Of a stretch of 64,000 bases of DNA, positions 55,958-64,000 are shown piece by piece. The stretch lies in the NCBI RefSeq assembly GCF_035046485.1, contig NC_085137.1, positions 13,545,346 through 13,609,345 on the forward strand, written 5' to 3'. The DNA comes from Aedes albopictus (lineage: Eukaryota > Arthropoda > Insecta > Diptera > Culicidae). Below the pieces are notes generated by a model. That model was not told the DNA's origin. It did no database searches and saw nothing but the letters and a program-made list of their open reading frames with translations. How positions within the stretch are numbered: position 1 is the stretch's first letter; every line of letters begins with the position of its first letter. The position numbers and the translations under genes were made by a program.

Positions 55958-56757
55958 TATATAAAATCTCAAGGATTTTTTTCCCAAATCCGTTCGTCAT
56001 TACATCCAGCAACTCATCCACAGCTTATGTACGGAACTACCTTGAAGAAAAATCAGATTACCCTCCAAAGATTCTTTCAAGCTTTCACCATGAGATTCCA
56101 CTAACAAATTTGTAGAAATTCTACTGGGTATTTCACAAGTTTCGTCAGGGCTTTTGGTAGAAATTATGCTATAAGGATACATCCCAACATTTTTTAGTCA
56201 AATAGACTAGATACTTCCGTAATTCTGCAAAGTGATGTCATTCCTAAATTCGACGGCTTTTGGTATATATCTGGTGCAATGATATGTCTGCTATATTAGG
56301 AAGCAAGATCTAATGGTAATCTAGTAACTATAGAAGAACACATTGAGAACGACCAAGAGTTCAATGCATAATAATCAAAAATGTACTAACATTTTAAATG
56401 TCGCTTACGTCACTTTGCAGTAGAACGACAGAGAAGAGCTTATCAAAACCATCATAAAACCAAAATGTCAGTTATAAGGCTTTATTACAGTTATCAAAAC
56501 CTCTACTAGACTTATTAGTTATCAGATATGCAGTACCTAGAAAATTTTCTCGATATTTGATCTGAAATCCTTCCAACGCTGTGAACAATAGGCAACCTGC
56601 CAGAGAAAATACGATTACAGGATAATTTGATGGCACAAATGTCCCAAATTCAGGATAACGTGCCTCTGGAGCCGGCCTTCTGATATCCCAGCTGCGAGAA
56701 AAAAGTTCAAAAAATTGCCAACAGCCCATTTTTCAACAGAATTTGACAAATTTTTTA

Positions 56758-58335
56758 ATACAAACTCACACAACACCCTAGTTTTGGAAATATTCGGGAT
56801 CAACATTTTTTGGACTTCTGGACGGAGTAAGGCCGGTTGGTCACTGGGTCAAGTCGGGTAAAAATAAGGCCAAGTACGATATGCGCCACTATAACTTGCT
56901 TCTTAACGAAGTTTTCAATTGAAGTTTACATATTCCGTTAATGATAGTTGAAGTTGCTACATGCTCAATTCTGAGATTCTTTAATAGGTCTCCTTTGAGT
57001 TCTAAGGGTATTGAAATTCCTAAACCATCCAAGTCTACATGCACTCTACATTTACGTTTCTTGTTTTCAAATGACATTGAACACGAGATATGATTCCCTT
57101 ATTGACCCCATAGGACATCTGAGATATCTTCAGAACATGTGTTGCCCATGTACTATTGTTTATATTTTTTGAATCTCTCGATGGATTATCCGAATCCGTC
57201 CTTATAAAATATGATTACTCGAAATAATCTCCACGGATGATTTTCAATTACACAGCGCAACATTTTTTTGTCTCAAGAGCAAACTTAGGTGTCTCTGACA
57301 CATTTTGGGCCGAATCTGGGCTCAGATTTGCTCCAACACGTCAGAATTTTGAGCTATACCTCAATTTATAGGGCAAAATATGCGATTTTGGGCTTTTTTG
57401 ACTGCCAGTCATCAATCATGGAAATATTTTTTTTAGGCAATCAAAAGGTAAATTGGTCAATTAACATCTAAATTTAAGACTCATGTAAAATAATTCGTTT
57501 TACCAAATCGAATTTGATAGTTTTAAGCGTTTTATGATAGGTACGATATTTCCCATACAAGTCACCTTCCAAAAGTTGCATGCAAGTTTACATACCAACA
57601 TAAAATGCCCTACCCCATAAAATATTTTGCCCTATAAATTGGGGTATAGCTCAAAATTGTGACGTGCTGGCAAAATCTGAGCCCGGATTCGGATTCAGCG
57701 GCCCAAAATCTGTCAGAGACACATAAATGTGCCCTTGAGACAGACCTAAAGGTAATTTTTGTTACGCTGTGTTATTCTTATCTCACTTAATTGCATCAAT
57801 ACTTGAAAATCTGCAAAATGATTGTTATGTCAACGCACTGTAAACCATTTGGACGATCTGATTGAAGTCTTGCCTTGACTTCAGAGAACCGTAGATTGAC
57901 TACAATGAGAGTTATTTGCACGCGGAAAACAGTGATTAGCTTCAAAAACCAATACTACACCGAACAGGAGTAAGTAATTTCCTCGATTAGATTCCTGAGT
58001 ACTCCGGATGGCCTGGTTTAAGTCAGGCCTTAAGTTCATTGAGCTGTAGATATCTCATTTGAAAACAACAAACGTAAATGTAGACGTTGATGGTTTAGGA
58101 ATGTTCAATATCCCAAGAACCCAAAGGAGACCTATCAAAAAATCTCAGAATCGAACCTGTAGGAACTTCAACTATCATTAGGCAACGGAACATTTAAACT
58201 CTCATTGAAATACTTCGTTAAGCATATCGTACTTGGCCTTATGTTTACCCGACTTGACCCATCGGCTTTACTTCGACCAGAAGTCCAAGAAAATTTTGAA
58301 CCAAAAATAGGGTGTGAATTGAAAAAAAAAACTTC
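56758..58335. repeat. Outer inverted repeat of a nested foldback
   Basis: The left arm (56758-57110) and right arm (58010-58335) are inverted relatives, sharing CTTGGACTTCTGG, GGGTCAAGTCGGGTAAA, AAGGCCAAGTACGATATG and GGTCTCCTTTGAGTTCTA. The arms have diverged by many substitutions and small indels. Confidence 0.7.
57248..57774. mobile_element. 527-bp MITE with ~170-bp inverted ends
   Basis: TTACACAGCGCAAC at the left and GTTACGCTGTGTTA at the right begin arms containing GTGTCTCTGACA, GGATTCGGATTCAGCGG (right arm) and TATAGGGCAAAAT. It is nested inside the 56758-58335 inverted repeat, and one arm exists alone at 20340-20636. Confidence 0.75.
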
Positions 58336-59428
58336 AGAAACTCCAGAATAGTGTTTTTTTTTCAAGAGTTCTGTCACAATGATTCTCAACAGATTTTTTT
58401 TTTTCAGAAATTGCTCCGGATTTTCTGAAATTCGAAAATATTTTTCAACAGAATTAAAGCCAGAACTTCAACAAAAAACAAAAATCTTTCGAAAGAATCT
58501 ATCCGAAATGAAGAGCCAGCTCCGGCTGAAAAGCTCTTTAATAAAGATAAAAAAATATTCGAAATGCTCCAGGGATTCTATCAAAACTACTTCCAGGAAT
58601 TCTTTTATTAGGTATCTAAAAACGTTCCATTTTTTCAGTAGAAACCCATTTACGATTTTTCCAAAAATATTTTCCAAATTTTTATTAGTCCAATCTGGAG
58701 TAGCTCTACTAAGATATTTAAGCCAATAATGGACCCCCTTATATTTTTCTTAAATTTCCTGCTTCAATATGTTTTTACCAGTGAACGTCTACCGGAAGAC
58801 AATGGCTTATGTTTCTAGACAGTAGTTTCAAGTGGTAGAATTACAGTGGTAAGCTATAATTCGATTTTTTGAACAAATTTGTAAATGTGAACAAATCTGG
58901 GGGGCCACTATTGGTTAAATCAAAGGGGGGTCACCGATTTAACATAGTAAGAGAATACGATCTACTCAATAGTGAACTCCATGGGGACCAGATTTGAAAT
59001 AACTAATTTATGATAAATATAGAGACATAGAACCTGTTGTGCAATCGTTGGAAACAACGACTTAATTAGGATATATTTCTACCGGGAAATTTATTAGTAA
59101 ATAAACAAAAGTAACGTCTCAGTCTTTGCATATTAATAATTTTAAGTACACGGGTAAAAATGCGGAACATGAAACTGGAGAAATGAGTGCTAATTTAGAG
59201 ATAAATTTGTATTTTTATATTATCAAAATGACTCATTTTGTCGTAACTTTACCTCGTCGTTACGTTTTCCATATTTAGAATCAAAAACTGTGAAAAATGA
59301 TGGAAATTTATTAAATCATAAGCTATATTATAAAACTTGTGCTTATCATTCATGCTTTTTTATTGATGTTTTTTATTCATGATTGCAACTGATCGTGATT
59401 CTAATTCATTTTACGCAATTCTTAACTC
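58336..59428. other. No gene recognised
   Basis: The 116-codon frame at 58379 is Lys/Phe/Ser-rich and resembles AT-rich repeat translation, not a protein family. Confidence 0.4.
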
Positions 59429-59430
59429 TA

Positions 59431-60534
59431 CCCAAGTAACCAATAAGCACTTGAATAAGCCGTATTTCTGTTTTATATCTGCATTCGGCCTGTTTACTGC
59501 CGTATCATAGCAGTTCGACTGCTAAACTGTCCTATATTAACAATTCAAATGCTACCAAAAATCTGACAGCACTTTCATAGCATTTCAAATGCACGGTATA
59601 TTTTGGTCAACAGGCACCATAACTGCTACTCTATTGCCATGAAACTACTAAGAGAGATGAGTGATGCTAAAACCACCACATTTCCACTTTCTAATTTACG
59701 TGCCACGGCTGTAGAAGTCGTCATCATTCGCATGGCCAGTCAATCATATGTTACAACGAATAAAATCTATGGGCAAACAATCAAACATGCATCGGCAAAT
59801 TAATTCCATGGTTGGTTTTCTATAATCGATTTTATTATCAGTACCTGCCGAACTCATAGCATAACGATGCAACTGCCGGTGTAATAGGGTACTGGTTCCC
59901 TTATTAAGCATGTAGCTCCCATTTTCATCCTACGAAAAACAAAGGATTGAAGCATTGTTTGTTTTGTTTAATATTTTTGTATTTTTTGTTAGGAATGAGC
60001 ACGCATGAAAACAAAAAGAACGGAATCAATCGGTGCCGTAATCACTTGTTTTCGAATAGGATGAATATGGGAGCGTGAGATTACTGATGGAACACATACC
60101 CTACTTATGCCTTAAATAGATCACAAATCCATCGCGCAGTATCTGATCATCTATAGCTTACCCTGTAGCGCAGTACAGCACCATCGTTAACCCGAGAATC
60201 GAGGAATCGAATCCCAATTTGGCCAAAGGCAGCAAAAAAAAACAGCAACAGCAGTTCAGGACGTGCCCGAAGCCTCAAAAGTTCCACAGCAGGAGAGTGA
60301 GAAAAAAGAAGAGATAAAGAAGCCGTAAAATGGGCAGGGGAAATATTTTGTTTTTATTTTTGACAATATGGGGGATAGGATGGATAAGCATTTAATCAGC
60401 CGTATATCGGGCCAAAACCTGCATTTAATTAGCACCAATGGCGCATATACGGCAGATTAGCATTTAATGACCTGCTGTAAAGGCGCATATAGTGCCGAAT
60501 TAATGCCATTTTAACTGCTTATTGGTTACCTGGG
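59431..60534. mobile_element. 1.1-kb element with CCCAAGTAACCAATAAGC ends
   Basis: TA (59429-59430) then CCCAAGTAACCAATAAGC; at the right GCTTATTGGTTACCTGGG then TA (60535-60536). One mismatch in 18. A tRNA-like stretch (60160-60222; TGTAGCGCAGTACAG, AATCGAATCCC) lies inside. No transposase is seen. Confidence 0.7.
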
Positions 60535-61254
60535 TAGTCACTCAATTAATGCTGAATGGTTGGAAAGGAATTCGAAATAGGGTGCCGTCATTTTAGATGA
60601 AGAAAAAATGTCTTAACTGGATTTGATTAATTTTGCATGCAAAACAAACTCATCTACCCTGCAGTAGAAAACAATTCTTACGTTACACTATGGATTTGAA
60701 AATTCACACTACAAACATATTGTTAAAACTTAGTTTAGAGTTATAAGATAACTACTTTGTTGTCTTATTGCGAAACACCGCCGAACAGAATGGACAAGTA
60801 GAACAGTTCGTTTAATTTGATACATGATTGTATGACGCTGCTTAATGGTTTTATGACTCAGCGGAATGGTTCCATGACTCATGAGTCATGATGTTTGATA
60901 AGTGAAAGCTAGAATATGTTTATCGTAATACCATTTGCAACCATGACTATTTTTTTTATAAATAGGGTAAGAAATATTTATGGTAATCGTCGCTAACGTG
61001 GTAAATTGAATAATATATAATCATAAATTTTTTCGTCAAGGGCTGAAAATCTCATAAATAAAGATAGTTTACAGCATTTTTGAACTCGGTAAGCTGATGA
61101 TCATTTTTGGTGTAGAATCATAACCTGAGTTCGAAAACGCGAATGAAAAAAATTACAGTAGAGCGGAAATTTTTTCGACTTTCCATACAAGGTTGATGAT
61201 TTGAAATCGATTTTTGTTCTATTTTTAAGCAAAGTCGCTCACTTCAAACATCGG
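60535..61254. other. No gene recognised
   Basis: AT-rich sequence without exons or clear repeat edges. Confidence 0.4.
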
Positions 61255-61481
61255 CACCAACATTTCAAAAGGGCGTAACTGCATTTGGAAGTAATACCTT
61301 CTTTCAAAGCTGTAGGTCGTACTGCCTCCCTTACACTCAAACCACCGTGGTTGTCGGAAAGAGGAGAGTTTTTCCCATCTGGTACTTGTTGTGAAAAACA
61401 TGGAAATCATAACACATGATCCACAGCTTTAAAAGAAGGTGATGGTTCCAAAAGCAGTTACGCCCTTTTGAAATGTTGGTG
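61255..61481. repeat. Inverted repeat, perfect 28-base outer arms
   Basis: CACCAACATTTCAAAAGGGC... (61255-61282) is the exact inverse of 61454-61481, and a second paired segment (ACCTTCTTTCAAAGCTGT / ACAGCTTTAAAAGAAGGT) lies inside, so arms of about 60 bases surround a loop of about 110. Confidence 0.8.
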
Positions 61482-62167
61482 TCGACATCTCATTCTCCGT
61501 AATCAATGCTCCGATTGAGCTGAAATTTTTACTGTAACTCGCTTACATATGATATGTCAAATAAATGTTGAGAAAGAATTTTTAAGTTGTTTTTTTCTTA
61601 TTGAAAAAAAAAACATTTCTTCAAAAAATTTTGGGTATTTTGCTAAAATTTAAGAAGATCGTCCCTAAAACTCGCCAATATCTTGAATTTCATTAATCTG
61701 ACGCAAAACCTGTATTCAGATGATCGAATGGTATTGTATTCAGCTTTTAATTTATGGAAAAAGATTTAAACTTGGTTGAACAAAGCGCAATATATTTGAA
61801 TTTTAGTAAATTATATATTTTGAAAAGTTGCAAAACTCGATATTGAGCTAAATCGCAAAAACTGTTCTACTTAAAATTTTTTGAAGGTCGGTTTCGAAAT
61901 CAGCACTAAATTGTGCTTCAAAAATTTTGGTCGTTGACAGAAGTTTATGACTTTCGTTTTATTTTGTAAACTTGTGTAATAATAATAATAACTTTTTCGT
62001 CAGGAAGGGATTTTCCCCTTTTAATGCAAGTAGAATAATCAGTATGAGTTTGCTTTTCAAAATATGCCTGTTGTATTTCAACAAATTTTGATCTTTTCCA
62101 TGCATAGTTTCGGTTATAGATTGAGAACATTCTACACAACAATACAAAAGCTTAAAGCGCAGCAGAC
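61482..62167. other. No gene recognised
   Basis: AT-rich DNA; short frames only. Confidence 0.4.
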
Positions 62168-62232
62168 CTGGTGCGGTGGTTAGAGCGCATACCTTTCACG
62201 CCGAGGATCTTGTATCGAATCCCACTCCCAAC
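62168..62232 (+). repeat. tRNA-derived SINE head
   Basis: TGGTTAGAGCGC matches a box A, and GTATCGAATCCC a slightly altered box B, 38 bases apart. CCTTTCACGCCGAGGATC between them looks like an anticodon arm of the Glu/Val type. The remaining arms do not close. Confidence 0.55.
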
Positions 62233-62317
62233 AAATTCACAAAATGTGAGTTTTTCGTTAAAATAGTTTTCGGCTTATGCAGTCGGAAGACCAGCTAAAA
62301 CGTTATTTTTTAATTCT

Positions 62318-62359
62318 GATCCGACGTTTCGGGCCTTTATTGGTCTTTTTTCTGAGGAT
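62318..62359 (-). ncRNA. Decayed hammerhead-like motif
   Basis: The minus strand contains GGCCCGAAACGTCGGATC with AAGACC upstream, giving the GAAACGTC box and flanking ATCC/GGAT stem, but the CTGAAGA box has decayed to CAGAAAA. It lies about 100 bases after the SINE head. Confidence 0.3.
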
Positions 62360-62654
62360 TAGAATGGGCTAACGTTTTTTTGTCATGGGGGTCTTATCGT
62401 TCGTCAAAATTGTTTGTGTCCTAAACGTCAACTTATCCGGCATCTGTGATTTTTCGTCAAACTGTTAATTTAAATGACCGGATTGCTATCACCTACTTTT
62501 TTGTCTAGCTATTCTAAGTGTTTTTCCTTCGGAAGGGAAGCCCCGAGATGATTAAAATCTCGTTAAAACAGTTAAGAAAACTTTAAGCTTCAATTTCATG
62601 AGTAATCTGAATTGACAAATATTTTTGTGTTCAAAATGTAAGGAAAATAGTTAT

Positions 62655-62790
62655 TTATGTAATGAGTTGCAAAAAGTTGATTTTTTCAGTACGAGTCGTA
62701 CATTTATCCAACGAGGCTTGCCGAGTTGGATAAATACGAAAAGTGCTGAAAAAATCGAGTTTTGCAACGAGTTCCATACAAAATTTTATG
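62655..62790. repeat. Palindrome with ~55-base arms
   Basis: Centred near 62722: GTACATTTATCCAACGAGGC and GCCGAGTTGGATAAATACG, continuing outward through CTGAAAAAATC and TTTTGCAACGAGTT on the right, mirrored by TTGATTTTTTCAG and AATGAGTTGCAAAA on the left. The loop is only a few bases. Confidence 0.75.
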
Positions 62791-62804
62791 CCATGATTTT
62801 TTCA

Positions 62805-62935
62805 TAATGCAACCCATTTGAGTTGCATAATGTTCATAATGTAACTCAAATGAGTTGCATTATGAACATTATACAACTATTTTTCATTATGCAACTCATT
62901 TCAGTTGCATAATGAGCCAGTGCGGAAAAATTGGC
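62805..62935. repeat. ATTATGCAACTCATTT repeats in alternating orientation
   Basis: Five or so copies of TGAGTTGCATAATG or its inverse occur in 130 bases, next to the palindrome. The pair around 62845 forms a compact dyad. Confidence 0.7.
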
Positions 62936-64000
62936 CATTATGATACCAAAATGAGTTATATAAAATGTAAATTATGATACTGAATTGCATAAAATGTTTA
63001 TTTTTGTTTCTATGTAAATGTGTTGGTTTTTTTGATCCAATTATTGTGGCAGTTTTCGGTGAAAAGTATCATAAAAGTGGATACTTAAAAGAAAAGTTTG
63101 CTCATAGCATCTTTAGACAATAAAAATATCTGCAAAAGCATGCTAAAAGATCAAACAGTTGAAATGCTATCAGGTTCACTAGTAGGAAGAAACAAAAAAG
63201 AAAAATTGAAATAAATTTCTGTATTATGTTGTTTTTGAAAAAAATAAGTTATACAAATTTATTCTTAAATCAATTTCAATAAAAACCATGGTACACTATT
63301 GAAAATTGGTTGAAAATTGACAAACTTATGAAAAGTAAAGCGAAAGCAGCATTTTGTTATTCGAAAATTCCAGTTTTCATCAACTTAAAAAAACTAATTT
63401 CAATAAGGAATTTCATCTCATTAAATTAATATCTGTTTCTCCTACGAATTGATATACTCTTTAATCGAACAACTGAGACCTGGCACCCCCTAGGAAAACA
63501 TCTTTTCTACGCCAATGAATAATGGTTTCTAAGGGCCATAGAATGGAGTGAACCCCGAGCGCATGCGTAAATTCAAATGACCATTGAAAACAAACGCAGG
63601 GATTTTCCCAAAGGGTGATCCAGAAATGCCAACAGAGACGATGTTTCGATTAAAATTCATTTTTGTGCGTCTAATAGGAGAAATTTTGTACCATCAAACA
63701 GTATTCATCTCTGTTCTCACAGTGGGAAATCGCCTATTCATATCTTGTTAAAAATCGGAAATGCTCCGCAAGCATATGCGCCAAAAAATCCACACAATCA
63801 CGAAATTTGCATGAAAGATAATCTGGTGCTAGGGTACTTGTGTTGGGAAAATGATGAATATTCCAAGCTTCGCTTTCATGTCGACATCCGTGAGGTTAAT
63901 CGATTCCATCTTGCTTCCAACAACGAAATTACAGTTTTCGGTGGCAAACAACAATACATCACACGCCATAAACTGACAAACAAAGCGTGCCATTGCTCTT
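62936..64000. other. No gene recognised
   Basis: The region up to about 63480 is AT-rich. From 63480 to the end the sequence is more complex and lacks repeat signatures, so it may approach a gene outside the window, but no exon can be supported. Confidence 0.35.

Noticed and set aside
58379..58729. 116-codon frame
   Set aside because: Lys/Phe/Ser-rich low complexity in AT-rich DNA; no start context, partner exon or family.
62168..62232. tRNA gene
   Set aside because: Box A and B are present, but acceptor, D and T stems cannot be closed; a SINE head is more likely.

Overview
The window reads as nuclear DNA of a culicine mosquito, most likely Aedes-like. That is inferred from AT-rich, intron-containing sequence and a dense nest of non-LTR retrotransposons (RTE-like, R1-like, I-like), hAT-type and TA-targeting MITEs, foldback repeats and tRNA-derived SINE heads of the sort known from Aedes. 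Host genes occupy only about 5% of it, and there is no sign of operons or bacterial genes.

Host genes. (1) A minus-strand membrane protein gene has three recognisable exons (17271-17511, 17011-17195, 3707-4665). The junction phases fit, and together they encode a fibronectin type III domain, a ZP-N-like module, an acidic stalk, one transmembrane helix and a short tail. Its last intron is 12.3 kb and packed with mobile elements; its 5' exons are not identified. (2) A minus-strand, single-exon HCN/CNG-family channel (31902-33752) has an intact cyclic-nucleotide-binding domain, but its pore filter and S4 charges are eroded. (3) A plus-strand promoter with a TATA box and a five-codon first exon (26687-26780) looks like the start of a secreted or cuticle-type gene whose other exons I cannot find.

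Layout. 0.1-3.2 kb: a 3-kb element with CCAGAA-rich inverted ends, holding a 110-bp-arm inverted repeat with a hammerhead-ribozyme-like core and a nested MITE. 3.7-17.5 kb: the FN3/ZP-N gene, its intron carrying a decayed RTE-like copy, a foldback block, MITEs and an RTE-like copy inserted in an R1-like fragment. 18-25 kb: degenerate GGAATTCC-type arrays, RTE-like fragments and an I-like element inserted inside a MITE. 26-31.8 kb: the promoter, MITEs, a three-copy tandem repeat and a hAT-like MITE whose empty site can be seen in a related repeat. 31.9-33.8 kb: the channel gene, flanked by inverted repeat arms and arrays. 36-42 kb: nested MITEs, SINE heads and a second CCAGAA-ended element. 45-52 kb: a minus-strand RTE-like relic, a minisatellite, and a near-intact R1-like element inserted in an I-like relic. 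52-64 kb: foldback and MITE structures only.

The best-supported observations are insertions defined by target-site duplications read directly from the sequence (8, 11, 13 and 14 bp). They allow nesting orders to be worked out. The most unusual are the two-member CCAGAA-ended element family, the hammerhead-like motif and the channel gene without a K+ filter. Family names above the level of motif are from recognition, not from a database search.
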